This document shows, in pieces, positions 1-8,662 of a stretch of DNA of 25,091 nt. The notes below the pieces were generated by a model, which did not search any database, was not told the origin of the DNA, and was given only the letters and a program-made list of their open reading frames with translations. The position numbers were made by a program, and so were the translations under genes. The stretch is from JBGTCD01 sp041749015 (GTDB lineage Bacteria > Bacteroidota > Bacteroidia > Cytophagales > Cyclobacteriaceae). The first letter of the stretch is position 1; each line of letters begins with the position of its first letter. The stretch covers positions 1 to 25,091 of the forward strand of contig JBGTCD010000067.1 in the NCBI GenBank assembly GCA_041749015.1, written 5' to 3'.

Positions 1-2505
1 TTTGATGATGCAGAATCTACGCTTTATTATTCACAGCGGCTATTAAACAGAGCTAAAAATGTAGGAGACTTCCAGGGGTCTTCTGATGTAGAACTTGCAG
101 AGCTATATCTGGCCCTGGGAAAATACTCTGATGCGGAAGAAATACTAAATGATGTGGTCAGGGACTATTCCAAACTTTACGGTACCACTTCCAGAAAACT
201 GGTCAGGCCCCTTGTGAAACAGGGCCAGCTTAAATTAGTAAAAGGTGATTACGGAGAGGCTGAAAAAATTGGTCAAAGGGCGCTTAATATTTCCACTAAT
301 ACATATGGTAGTAATTCGGCTAAGAATGCAGCCCCACTTTTGCTAATTGCAGATATCAATGCTACTATAGGTGACTATGAAAGAGCCAACGACAACTATC
401 TCAGGGCATTGGGCCTGCAAGAACAGCAATTTGGCAGGAAGCACATTGATGTAGCCAAAACCATCTCTCAATTGGCTCTTGTGAAATTCTATCAAGATGA
501 AAATGACCCTGAGGTTGAGCCCCTCCTGAATGAGTCCAGAGACATTATCGAAGACCAATTAGGAAACAGGACTCCTACTTATGCCGAAGCATTAAAGAAT
601 CTGGCCGTGTTATATATCTCAAAAAACAGATATGATGACGCTTATAATGCCTTAAGCCTGGCTGAATCAATCTGGACTTATAGGGCAGGAAAGCGGAATA
701 ATATCAACACTGCAGATATTTATGTGCTTACCGGTGACCTGCATTATAAAAACCGAGAGCTCAAGCAAGCAGAAGAAAATTACGATAAGGCCTTGCGCTT
801 GTATGACAGATTTTTCAACAATAACCATCCAGAGTATATCAAAGTTTTGTCCCGACTCAGCAAGGTATACTACATGAACCTGGATATGAGGAAAGCTACC
901 GGCAGTATTGAGGAAGTCCTTCAAAACTATCAGGTTTTTATTAGTAAATACTTTCCTACCCTGAGTGAACGTGAGAAAACTAAATTTTGGAATACCATTA
1001 AAGGCGACTACGAGTTTTACAATACTCTAGCCATTAGACAATTGAGTGGAAATCCTGATCTCCTGGGTAAAATCTATAATAATGCCCTGCTTACCAAAGC
1101 CATTTTGCTGAACAGCTCACTCAAAGTGAGGGATCGGATTTTGAACAGCGGCGATACAGAATTGATCACTTTATTCAATGACTGGCTGGAAAAGAAAGAG
1201 TTTCTTACTGCTGCCCTTTCCATGACTATGGAGCAATTGGCTGAAAACGACATCAACCCCGATTTGCTTACCGTGGAGGTAGAAAGGCTCGAAAAAACCC
1301 TCAGCGAACGCTCCGAAATCTTCAGCCAGGGCTTTGAAGAGCGTGCGGTACAATGGCAGGATGTACAGGCCACGCTTAAGCCCAATGAGGTAGCGGTTGA
1401 AATGATTCGTTATCGTCATTTTGACCACAGTTTTACCGACTCTATAGTATATCTTGCCATTTATGTTAAGGAAGGCAAACGCACCCAACCTGAGGTAGTC
1501 ATATTAAATAACGGTAAGGATCTGGAAGGCCGGTATTTTAATTACTTTAGAAATAACATCATCTACCGTCTTGAAGATCCTTATTCCTATGCTCGTTTTT
1601 GGAGGCCAATTGAAGTTGCTGTTGGTAAAAATTCCACCATTTATCTTTCCGCTGATGGCATCTATAATCAGATGAACCTGGAGGCCATCATGGTAGATGA
1701 TACCAACTATGTGCTTGATAATTCCAATATTATCCTGGTAAGTAATACCAGAGACTTGTACAAAAGACAACACCGGCCTGCTGCTACCAATGATATGCGC
1801 AGAGCCTTGATGTTCGGTAATCCTGAATTTTACCTTACTTCTACGGCCAGCGGTATGGTATCCCCACTCCCTGGTACCGCTAAAGAAATTGATGAATTAA
1901 AGAATTTATTTAAGGCAAATGGATGGGGTACGGATTATTACTTAGAAATTGATGCCAGCGAAGACCGTGTTAAAGCTTTGGACAACCCAAGTGTGTTTCA
2001 TATAGCCACACATGGATTTTTCTCCTCTGCACCAGAGACTAACATCGATGACAATCTGAGCCTCAATCAGGCAGCAGCCTTTCAAAATCCATTATTGAGA
2101 ACCGGACTGCTGCTTAAAGGTGCTGGTGATTTGCTGGATAAAACGTCCTATAATTATAATATGGATAGTGGTATCCTCACGGCATTTGAAGCCATGAATC
2201 TCAACCTGGATAGAACCGAACTTGTGGTGCTTTCAGCTTGCGAGACCGGAGTAGGCGAATTGGCAGGTGGTGAGGGGGTTTATGGCCTTCAGAGGGCCTT
2301 TATGGTGGCAGGAGCCAAAACCCTAATCATGAGTTTATTTAAGGTATCGGATGAAGCTACCCAAAAGTTAATGGTTAAGTTTTATAAAAAATGGCTTGAA
2401 TCTGGCGATAAGCGCAAGGCCTTTGTAGACGCTAAAAAAGAGATTAGAAACGAATATGACAGTCCTTACTTTTGGGGCTCATTCATCATGATTGGTTTGG
2501 ATTAA
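1..2505 (+). CDS. TPR-repeat protein with C-terminal CHAT (caspase-like) protease domain, 5'-truncated
   Basis: The reading frame is open from base 1, so the true start lies upstream of the window; 834 residues are visible. The first ~320 visible residues form repeated helical pairs of about 42 residues, typical of TPR arrays (for example around codons 30-280). After a linker comes a CHAT domain at about residues 560-834. The predicted catalytic pair is visible: His671 in HIATHGFF (codon at 2011) and Cys747 in LSACETG (codon at 2239), followed by the family's GGEGVYGLQRAF and SLFKVSD segments. CHAT domains are caspase/separase-like cysteine proteases, and TPR-CHAT proteins are known as proteases controlled by partner binding (the Craspase protease is one). 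Both catalytic residues are present, so activity is plausible; substrate and trigger are unknown. The hydrolase gene starts 39 bases downstream on the same strand and may be co-transcribed. Confidence 0.9.
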   Translation, partial: FDDAESTLYYSQRLLNRAKNVGDFQGSSDVELAELYLALGKYSDAEEILNDVVRDYSKLYGTTSRKLVRPLVKQGQLKLVKGDYGEAEKIGQRALNISTNTYGSNSAKNAAPLLLIADINATIGDYERANDNYLRALGLQEQQFGRKHIDVAKTISQLALVKFYQDENDPEVEPLLNESRDIIEDQLGNRTPTYAEALKNLAVLYISKNRYDDAYNALSLAESIWTYRAGKRNNINTADIYVLTGDLHYKNRELKQAEENYDKALRLYDRFFNNNHPEYIKVLSRLSKVYYMNLDMRKATGSIEEVLQNYQVFISKYFPTLSEREKTKFWNTIKGDYEFYNTLAIRQLSGNPDLLGKIYNNALLTKAILLNSSLKVRDRILNSGDTELITLFNDWLEKKEFLTAALSMTMEQLAENDINPDLLTVEVERLEKTLSERSEIFSQGFEERAVQWQDVQATLKPNEVAVEMIRYRHFDHSFTDSIVYLAIYVKEGKRTQPEVVILNNGKDLEGRYFNYFRNNIIYRLEDPYSYARFWRPIEVAVGKNSTIYLSADGIYNQMNLEAIMVDDTNYVLDNSNIILVSNTRDLYKRQHRPAATNDMRRALMFGNPEFYLTSTASGMVSPLPGTAKEIDELKNLFKANGWGTDYYLEIDASEDRVKALDNPSVFHIATHGFFSSAPETNIDDNLSLNQAAAFQNPLLRTGLLLKGAGDLLDKTSYNYNMDSGILTAFEAMNLNLDRTELVVLSACETGVGELAGGEGVYGLQRAFMVAGAKTLIMSLFKVSDEATQKLMVKFYKKWLESGDKRKAFVDAKKEIRNEYDSPYFWGSFIMIGLD

Positions 2506-2544
2506 GACAAAATATTTTTTTAACCTAATTAGCCTTTTTTGCTG

Positions 2545-4941
2545 ATGAGAATACTTTTCTGGGTCCTGTTCGGGATTTTAGTATTAATGTTGTTGCTCAC
2601 AGGGTTTACCTGGGTTTTTCTAAATTCCAAGACCCCTTCTTATGAAGGCTCTAAAGTGATACCAGGTCTTCAAAGTGAAGTAAGAGTGGTTTTTGATTCC
2701 CATGGTGTGCCGCATATTTATGGGCAAAATATGGAGGATACCTATCTGGCTCTTGGCTACGTCCACGCCAGTGAAAGGCTTTTCCAAATGGATATGATCC
2801 GGCGAGTTACCACTGGGAGGCTTTCTGAAATTTTTGGTGAAGATCTGAAAGAAGTAGACCAACTTTTTCTTACCCTTGGCATACACCGCCAGGCCGAAGA
2901 ATCTGCTAAAAAATATTTCAATTCTGAGAAAGAACCATGGCAAAAAGCTGCCCTCTCCTACCTTGCAGGAATCAACCGTTTTGTCCTGGAAGGCAAAAAA
3001 CCTTTGGAATACCAGTTGATCGGCATGCCAATGGAGGCTTTTGAAGCCAAAGACGTTTATCTGGTTGCTGGGTATCTGGCGTTCGGATTTGCAGATGGGT
3101 TTAAGATTGACCCCATCCTACAAACCATAGTAGAAAACCACGGTCAGAAATATCTCAACGATATAGCAGTGCACACCCTGGAAGGTACTGCTACCATCCC
3201 CTCATACAGGAAAAATGGTGATGCTACACAAAAACTAGCGCTTGACCTTCAAAATACCCTTGCTGCTATTCCGGTACCTCTTTTTCAGGGCAGTAATGCC
3301 TGGGTGGTGGCTGGGTCCAGGACCCGGTCAGGGAAAGTTATGCTATCCAATGACACGCATATAGGCTTCGGACAACCCTCAGTCTGGTATGAAGCACATC
3401 TTGAATATCCCGGGTTTAGGTTATATGGCCATTATGCAGCAGGATTTCCATTTGCCATCCTGGGCCACACCCCAAATTACGGCTGGGGACTAACCATGTT
3501 TGAAAACGATGATGTAGATTTTTTTATCGAAGAATACCACCCTGATGATGATGGGAAGGTTAAATTTAAGGAGGACTGGGAACCGGTAACCATCAGGGAA
3601 GAAATTTTAAATATTAAAGGCAGTGACCCTCAAAAAATGATGGTAAAATCCACCAGGCACGGTCCGATCATAAATGGGACCCTTAATGGCATCCACTCAG
3701 ATGATGCCCCTGTCTCAGTTTGGTGGGCATTTTTACAATGGCCAAGTAAAATTCTGGAAACCGCATGGCTTCTTAATAATGCCAAAGACATCGATGATAT
3801 GCGCAAAGCAGCTTCTTTGCTAGATGCACCCGGATTGAATGTAATGTACGGGGATAATCAAGGTAATATTGCATGGTGGGCTACTGGTAAAATTCCACAA
3901 AGACCTCCCCATGTCAACTCAAAGTTATTCCTTGATGGCAGCAGTGGCGAAGATGAGTTCTTGGGGTTTTATCCATTCGAACTAAACCCTCAATCAGAAA
4001 ATCCCCCCTCAGCCTATGTGTACACTGCCAATAATCAGCCTGATACCACCATGGGCTTGTGGATTCCTGGATATTACCGACCTGAAAACAGAGCATTGAG
4101 AATCACCCAGTTGATTGAAAATAATGAAAGCTTTGATACAGAAATGATGAAGGATATGATCCTGGATCACCATAGCGTGGAAGCCCTGGAAATTGCTAAA
4201 CTGCTGGTCGGGCTAACCGAATCACAGGAAAAGGCATCAGAAAAAAGTGATGCTGCCTTAAAAATATTAAAAGGCTGGAATGGCAACCATGAGGGCATAC
4301 AAACAGGTCCCTCCATTTATTACACCTTTCTGTCATGGGTAGTCAAGCTCAGCATGGAAGATGAATTAGGTGCTGAGATATGGTCAGAATTTGCTTCATC
4401 AGAAGTGATGCGGCGTTCCTACAAAAAGTTAATTTCCAACGAAAATTCCCCATGGTGGAATGATAAAAACACCGATGCCCAAGAAGACCGTGCCACGATA
4501 ATACTTAAGGCGTGGGACAAAACTATTGCTACATTATCTAAGAATTTTGGGGATGAACCTGAAGAGTGGCATTGGAGCAGTGCCTGTTCCATTACGCATA
4601 AGCATCCCCTGCATGATGCACCGATATTTGGTCCTAAGTTCAGCGTAGGACCTTTCCCAATTGCCGGGGGCAGTGAGGTGCTCAATGCCCTGGACTACAA
4701 ATTGGATACCACCGGGTATTTCAAGGTGCATAGTGGCCCAGCCCTGCGCAAGATTATTGATTTTAGCAACCCTGAGGAAGCCATCAGCGTGCTACCCACC
4801 GGCCAATCCGGTAATGTGATGAGTCCCTATTATAAGGACCAGGCTAGGATGTTTAATGAGGGCCAATTCAGAACCTTACTCATGAAAGGCAGTGCCGTGG
4901 AAGCGGATAAAATTGGGGTTTTGACTTTAAAACCAGAATAA
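2545..4941 (+). CDS. Penicillin acylase family (S45) Ntn-hydrolase, membrane anchored
   Basis: The 798-residue protein matches the penicillin/acyl-homoserine-lactone acylase family, whose precursors cleave themselves into alpha and beta chains. The new beta-chain N-terminus is the nucleophile, here predicted as Ser250 in GSNAW (codon at 3292). Further family landmarks are SNDTHIGF, GHTPNYGWG, RHGPIIN, the YTANNQP segment and the C-terminal LPTGQSGN. Residues 3-25 form one hydrophobic helix without a clear cleavage site, so the enzyme is probably anchored in the inner membrane and faces the periplasm. I chose ATG at 2545; an in-frame TTG six bases upstream is also possible. No Shine-Dalgarno is seen. 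The substrate (beta-lactam, acyl-homoserine lactone or another amide) cannot be read from sequence. The K+ channel gene follows after five bases, suggesting one transcript. Confidence 0.92.
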   Translation: MRILFWVLFGILVLMLLLTGFTWVFLNSKTPSYEGSKVIPGLQSEVRVVFDSHGVPHIYGQNMEDTYLALGYVHASERLFQMDMIRRVTTGRLSEIFGEDLKEVDQLFLTLGIHRQAEESAKKYFNSEKEPWQKAALSYLAGINRFVLEGKKPLEYQLIGMPMEAFEAKDVYLVAGYLAFGFADGFKIDPILQTIVENHGQKYLNDIAVHTLEGTATIPSYRKNGDATQKLALDLQNTLAAIPVPLFQGSNAWVVAGSRTRSGKVMLSNDTHIGFGQPSVWYEAHLEYPGFRLYGHYAAGFPFAILGHTPNYGWGLTMFENDDVDFFIEEYHPDDDGKVKFKEDWEPVTIREEILNIKGSDPQKMMVKSTRHGPIINGTLNGIHSDDAPVSVWWAFLQWPSKILETAWLLNNAKDIDDMRKAASLLDAPGLNVMYGDNQGNIAWWATGKIPQRPPHVNSKLFLDGSSGEDEFLGFYPFELNPQSENPPSAYVYTANNQPDTTMGLWIPGYYRPENRALRITQLIENNESFDTEMMKDMILDHHSVEALEIAKLLVGLTESQEKASEKSDAALKILKGWNGNHEGIQTGPSIYYTFLSWVVKLSMEDELGAEIWSEFASSEVMRRSYKKLISNENSPWWNDKNTDAQEDRATIILKAWDKTIATLSKNFGDEPEEWHWSSACSITHKHPLHDAPIFGPKFSVGPFPIAGGSEVLNALDYKLDTTGYFKVHSGPALRKIIDFSNPEEAISVLPTGQSGNVMSPYYKDQARMFNEGQFRTLLMKGSAVEADKIGVLTLKPE

Positions 4942-4946
4942 TTTCT

Positions 4947-5753
4947 ATGAAGAAGCTCAGTCCATGGAGAGAAAAACTCTATGATGTCATTTTCAATGCT
5001 GATACCTACTGGGGCAAAACCTTTGATGTAGTCTTGCTTATATTCATTTTTGCTAGCGTACTCACCATCTGTCTGGAGAGTGTAGAATCAATATATAGTG
5101 AGCATCAATCATTTTTGTATGGACTTGAATGGTTTTTCACCATTGCCTTTACCCTCGAATACATCGCCCGTTTAATTTCGGTCAGGAAGCCGATAAAATA
5201 TATATTTAGCTTTTTTGGAATCATTGATCTGATATCAATACTGCCTACCTATGCCAGTCTGTTCATTCCTGGAGCACAAACATTCCTGATCATCAGAATT
5301 TTTCGATTATTGAGGATTTTCAGGGTTTTTAAATTAGCCCGATTCATGGGAGAGGCCTCTTTGCTCAAAGATGCCCTAATCGCCAGCAAACCAAAGATTA
5401 TTATTTTTCTAGGAACAGTAATTTCAATTATAGTAGTGGCCGGGGCCATGATGTTTATCATTGAAGGCCCTGAAAATGGATTTACGAGCATCCCGCTTAG
5501 TATCTATTGGGCTATTGTTACCCTCACTACCGTAGGCTATGGCGATATAGTGCCGGTTACTGCCCTAGGCAGATTTGTAGCCTCACTTATTGTAATCATG
5601 GGGTATGGGGTGATTGCAGTTCCAACTGGTATCGTTTCTTCTGAACTAACTGCCCAAAAAAATAAAGACCCTTTACGTGCATGCACCAACTGTAATGCCC
5701 TAGGGCACGAACTTATTGCAAAGTTTTGCAATAAGTGTGGCGCAGCCCTATAG
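4947..5753 (+). CDS. Voltage-gated potassium channel with C-terminal zinc ribbon
   Basis: This 268-residue protein has the layout of a six-helix voltage-gated cation channel subunit, which would work as a tetramer in the inner membrane. S1 lies at about residues 25-45. The S4 helix carries regularly spaced arginines (IIRIFRLLRIFRVF, about 116-129). A pore loop has the K+ filter TVGYG at residues 195-199, followed by S6. After S6 comes a short soluble tail with CTNC (Cys246, Cys249) and CNKCG (Cys261, Cys264), a four-cysteine zinc ribbon. The filter makes K+ selectivity likely. The ribbon might help assembly or sense metal or redox state, which is inference. The start is ATG five bases after the acylase stop. 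It converges with the corA-type gene, with only 30 bases between the stops and no convincing terminator there. Confidence 0.92.
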   Translation: MKKLSPWREKLYDVIFNADTYWGKTFDVVLLIFIFASVLTICLESVESIYSEHQSFLYGLEWFFTIAFTLEYIARLISVRKPIKYIFSFFGIIDLISILPTYASLFIPGAQTFLIIRIFRLLRIFRVFKLARFMGEASLLKDALIASKPKIIIFLGTVISIIVVAGAMMFIIEGPENGFTSIPLSIYWAIVTLTTVGYGDIVPVTALGRFVASLIVIMGYGVIAVPTGIVSSELTAQKNKDPLRACTNCNALGHELIAKFCNKCGAAL

Positions 5754-5783
5754 TTGGAGTGTCGCCCTAATATAGTGATCCAA

Positions 5784-6851
5784 TTACATCCATTTCTTTT
5801 TCCTGAAATAGATAACCATCAGCAAGACTATTAAAACCATCAAGCCAAGAATCAGAAAATAGCCATACCTCCATCCCAGCTCAGGCATGTTTTCGAAATT
5901 CATGCCATAGATTCCCACCACAAATGTGAGTGGAATAAAAATGGTGGCAATAATGGTAAGTACCTTCATGACACTATTCATCTTGTTCGATATGGTATTC
6001 ATGTACAGGTCCACCAGGCCTGAAGCCATTTCCCTGAATACCTCGATGGATTCAATCACCTGGATGGTATGATCATAAAGGTCCCGAATAAAAATTTTCG
6101 TATCAGGATTTATAGCTGGATGTTCAGATTTCTCAAGCCGGTTTACGACCTCCCTCAACGGATAAACTGACCGCCTCAGATACAAGGTTTCATTTCTCAA
6201 TGCATGGATTTTTGGTAGAATGGCATCATCCTTAGCAGATAATAAATCAGATTCAATATTCTCAATGGCTTCCCCCAATGTTTCCATCACGAGGAAATAA
6301 TGATCTACTACAGCATCCACCAGGGCATACAATAAATAATCGGCCCCTCTCTTCCGGGACCAACCTTTACCTTCTTTAATCCTGTTGCGCACATGCGTGA
6401 ACACATCCCCCTCCTTTTCTTGAAAGGTTAACAATGTATTTTCTTTAAGAATGAAACTGATCTGTTCGTCTTCCAGGTCATGAGTATTTTCCTTGTACAT
6501 GAACATCTTAAGTACAATGAACAGGTAATCGTCATAGGTATCAATTTTAGGACGTTGCCCAATGCTCAAAACATCCTCCATGGTGAGCTTGTGCAGACCC
6601 AGATGCCCTCCTATCAATTCTACTGTTTTGGTATCGTGTACTCCGTCAATATTTATCCAGGAAACTCCTTTAAAATCTTTCATTAAACCCAGGAGGTCAT
6701 CAATGCTTTTTAACTCTTGCTCCTGATATACCGACTCATTATATTGGATCAAGGTGATTCGGGTACCTTCCATTTTTTGGACCCCGGTGAATACCAGGGA
6801 TCCTGGGGCAAGCCCATGTTTTATTCTCCTTTTTCCGGGTTTCTTTTTCAT
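5784..6851 (-). CDS. corA: CorA-family magnesium/cobalt transport protein
   Basis: The 355-residue protein has a long cytoplasmic N-terminal domain (about 1-290) followed by two closely spaced membrane helices at the extreme C-terminus. Between them is the signature GMN motif at residues 316-318 (YGMNFENMPELGW), which forms the selectivity ring of pentameric CorA channels. The C-terminus ends in a basic stretch (FRKKKWM), as expected for a cytoplasmic end. The family passes Mg2+, Co2+ or Ni2+ into the cell; the related ZntB branch handles Zn2+, and the exact ion cannot be told from sequence. The length is normal. The start is ATG at 6851, and the 112-base upstream gap separates it from the membrane-protein gene, so it may have its own promoter. 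Confidence 0.93.
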   Translation of the reverse strand: MKKKPGKRRIKHGLAPGSLVFTGVQKMEGTRITLIQYNESVYQEQELKSIDDLLGLMKDFKGVSWINIDGVHDTKTVELIGGHLGLHKLTMEDVLSIGQRPKIDTYDDYLFIVLKMFMYKENTHDLEDEQISFILKENTLLTFQEKEGDVFTHVRNRIKEGKGWSRKRGADYLLYALVDAVVDHYFLVMETLGEAIENIESDLLSAKDDAILPKIHALRNETLYLRRSVYPLREVVNRLEKSEHPAINPDTKIFIRDLYDHTIQVIESIEVFREMASGLVDLYMNTISNKMNSVMKVLTIIATIFIPLTFVVGIYGMNFENMPELGWRYGYFLILGLMVLIVLLMVIYFRKKKWM

Positions 6852-6902
6852 AAGCGATTTGCTCGATTAATATAAAACTCCTCTCCCCATCAATTCAATA
6901 AA

Positions 6903-6921
6903 AATACCAAAAAAAGGTATT
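6903..6921 (-). terminator. Weak hairpin, possible terminator of the upstream membrane-protein gene
   Basis: A perfect 6-bp inverted repeat (AATACC/GGTATT) with a seven-base loop lies in the gap between the five-helix protein gene and corA. Read on the minus strand it is followed by a T-rich run. The stem has only two G-C pairs, so termination would be weak; it may be chance in AT-rich DNA. Confidence 0.25.
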
Positions 6922-6963
6922 CAATCCGGCCAATTCTGAAGTGCTAATATAATTAATGAGGAT

Positions 6964-7461
6964 TTAAAGCCACTCCATCATAACATAGGTAGCTAATGCA
7001 AGAACCAATATTACCCTAAACGCCAATGGCATTAATGCTTTGGAATTGCCTGGGGCGGTAATAAAAAACCCAATCAGAAATACCAATATCACGCCGAGGG
7101 TGGCGGTGCCTATGTACACCATGACATCATATTCAGTTTCCACCGAACCTATAAAAAAATGCAATCCCATGCCGGCGAGAGCTACTGATAATCCCAAAAA
7201 AGCAATTTTGGGAAGAATCAAAGACCTAAACAATGCCATAAAATCCATGGGTTTGTCCTGGTCACCTTTTGACTCTGCAGGCAGGAATGCCGATAAAAAA
7301 TACACCAGCGCGAGGCCCATTACAGCCACGAAAGCCATCTCAGTAACTGCCTTACCATTAAACCACATCAAAGCTGCAAGGACTCCCAAAGCCAGAAATA
7401 CCCGTTCGGCCCAGGGTAGATATTGGGCGATTCCAGTTGCAGATTGAGGCTTGTCTTCCAA
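6964..7461 (-). CDS. Hypothetical integral membrane protein, about five helices
   Basis: I do not recognise the family. The 165-residue product is almost entirely hydrophobic, with about five predicted membrane helices (roughly residues 18-38, 42-63, 84-106, 115-138 and 143-163). There is a short charged cytoplasmic-type loop (ESKGDQDKPMD) after helix 2. No catalytic or metal-binding motif is visible. The frame opens at TTG (7461) with a stop codon four codons further upstream and no in-frame ATG before the first helix, so the true start is uncertain by a few residues. It lies 43 bases downstream of the lipoprotein gene on the same strand and may be its operon partner. Confidence 0.7.
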   Translation of the reverse strand: MEDKPQSATGIAQYLPWAERVFLALGVLAALMWFNGKAVTEMAFVAVMGLALVYFLSAFLPAESKGDQDKPMDFMALFRSLILPKIAFLGLSVALAGMGLHFFIGSVETEYDVMVYIGTATLGVILVFLIGFFITAPGNSKALMPLAFRVILVLALATYVMMEWL

Positions 7462-7504
7462 ATAACTTAAATTTTATTGGTTCAAAATTACCCATTCGGG
7501 CCAA

Positions 7505-8338
7505 TCATCCAAAACCTTCATCGTCATCTACCTCGTCATCTTGAGGTTTCTCAGGAGGCAGGGGATCGTCATCATCCTCTGTTGTGTCTTTGGATTTTTT
7601 CTCCTTTGGGGGCTTGTCTTTTCTTTTTAAGAAGGAAAAGAAGCCCTTCTTTTCCTTTGGCGCCTCTTCTTCACCAGCCACTTCATCTTCATCCTTTTTC
7701 TTCTTATCCAGAAAGGGGAAAATTCTTTTAAAAAAACTCTTTTTCTCTGTTTTGGAGGCTTCTTTCTTACGAGCAGCCTCCTCTTCCATCCATGCCCGTT
7801 CCTCAGGGTAAACCAGCACCTTATCGAAGATCATCAAATAGTTGATCATTTCAATATTGAAGTTCTCATTGCGCCAGTCATAGCCGGTGGCGGCAGCCAT
7901 GAGGCTGTCAGCAGCGAGGGAGTCCCCCCTTTCCAGGGCTACAGCCAGGGCCTCATCAGACATTAAGAGGGAATCAGCCAAAACAGGATAGATGCGCTCC
8001 AGAGGCACGGATTCCAATCGTTTCAGCCTTTCTTTGAAAGTCCTGGGGGCTATCAATAACCGATTATCCCTGCTCACGGTAAGATAATGGGGATCATCAT
8101 CCTGACCGATATAGGTTTTGTACCTGGGTCTACCGGTATTTCTGGTACCTATCACTTTGCCCTTAGGTACCAGGGTATCTAAATCAGATTCTACAAAATA
8201 GCTAAACTGTCGCTTTTGGTGCTCTTTGTCATAAATAAAGGCACTTTGGTAAGCAGGGCAAATTTTCTGCTGTACACAGGAGCTCAGGAATAAAATCCCT
8301 GAAAACTGGAGGATATAGATTAAAGCCCTGTAATTCAT
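7505..8338 (-). CDS. Putative lipoprotein with charged, lysine-rich tail
   Basis: The 277-residue protein starts at ATG 8338 with a hydrophobic signal ending in a lipobox, FLSSC, so it should be a lipid-anchored envelope protein. A longer in-frame start at 8431 exists but would bury the signal peptide and lies upstream of a promoter-like motif at 8393. The middle region (about residues 20-185) is a folded-looking segment with CPAYQSAF just after the lipidated Cys, and resembles conserved proteins of unknown function in Bacteroidota. From about residue 186 the sequence becomes low complexity. Two similar blocks of lysines around aromatic clusters (KKSFFKRIFPFLDKKKK and KKGFFSFLKRKDK) alternate with acidic runs, and the protein ends in an acidic Pro/Asp/Glu tail (DDDEGFG). 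No enzyme motif is visible and I cannot assign a function. Assignment as a real gene is firm. Confidence 0.82.
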   Translation of the reverse strand: MNYRALIYILQFSGILFLSSCVQQKICPAYQSAFIYDKEHQKRQFSYFVESDLDTLVPKGKVIGTRNTGRPRYKTYIGQDDDPHYLTVSRDNRLLIAPRTFKERLKRLESVPLERIYPVLADSLLMSDEALAVALERGDSLAADSLMAAATGYDWRNENFNIEMINYLMIFDKVLVYPEERAWMEEEAARKKEASKTEKKSFFKRIFPFLDKKKKDEDEVAGEEEAPKEKKGFFSFLKRKDKPPKEKKSKDTTEDDDDPLPPEKPQDDEVDDDEGFG

Positions 8339-8392
8339 GTGGATATGCCTAATCCCTAAATATGGAAAAATTGGGGCATTTATCACAAACTT

Positions 8393-8400
8393 CAAAGGTA
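8393..8400 (-). promoter_or_regulatory. Bacteroidota-type -7 motif upstream of the lipoprotein gene
   Basis: On the minus strand the motif reads TACCTTTG, matching the TAnnTTTG -7 element known for Bacteroidota sigma-A promoters. A transcript from here would have a leader of roughly 45-50 bases to ATG 8338. No good -33 TTTG is found at the usual distance, so this is tentative. Its position argues against the longer start at 8431. Confidence 0.35.
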
Positions 8401-8460
8401 ACTTTAATAATTTATATAAAAAAATACCCAAAAAGCGGTTTTGAGTATTTAAACGCTATT

Positions 8461-8523
8461 TATATACAGGGATTTTAAATCTTAAAGATTTTTTAATGCC
8501 TCTTTTAAGGCTTTTGGGGCATG
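8461..8523 (-). pseudogene. Remnant or duplicated 3' end of a yjbR/mmcQ-type gene
   Basis: On the minus strand 8523-8482 reads HAPKALKEALKNL followed by TAA, very like the true end of the yjbR-type gene at 10937 (GLPKALKASLKNL, TAA). The similarity continues past the stop into the shared 3' flank (TACAGGGATTTTAA on the plus strand in both). Over about 58 bases I count 47 identities between 8461-8518 and 10914-10971. Several differences are at silent codon positions, so this looks like a diverged homologue's tail rather than a recent copy. Similarity stops just upstream of the conserved C-terminal helix. It may be the end of a broken paralogue or one half of an integration-site duplication. 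Confidence 0.6.
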
Positions 8524-8594
8524 AATCGCGTTCTTCGCAAAAGCGCGCGAGGGGGGTGATGGTCTCCTACGACCAGTTGGGGATTTACTTAGAA

Positions 8595-8652
8595 GCACGG
8601 ATGAGCCGCAGCCGCACACATGCTCTCGCACAACATCCCCGCCAGGGGGGGG
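8595..8652 (+). repeat. Palindromic repeat family, copy 1 (core only)
   Basis: The core begins GCACGGATGAGCC and ends CATCCCCGCC plus a run of eight G. It matches the cores at 9416 and 10082 except for an extra AGCCGC hexamer and a few substitutions. The preceding 25 bases (GGGGATTTACTTAGAA) loosely resemble the flank of the other copies. It ends ten bases before the toxin stop codon of the ParE-like gene on the opposite strand. Confidence 0.75.
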
Positions 8653-8662
8653 AGAAACTCTC

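Noticed and set aside
5754..5783. Terminator between the channel and corA-type genes
   Set aside because: Only a 5-bp TTGGA/TCCAA pair with a long loop and no T-run is present.
8339..8431. N-terminal extension of the lipoprotein frame to ATG 8431
   Set aside because: It would place 31 residues before a good lipoprotein signal and begin upstream of a promoter-like motif.
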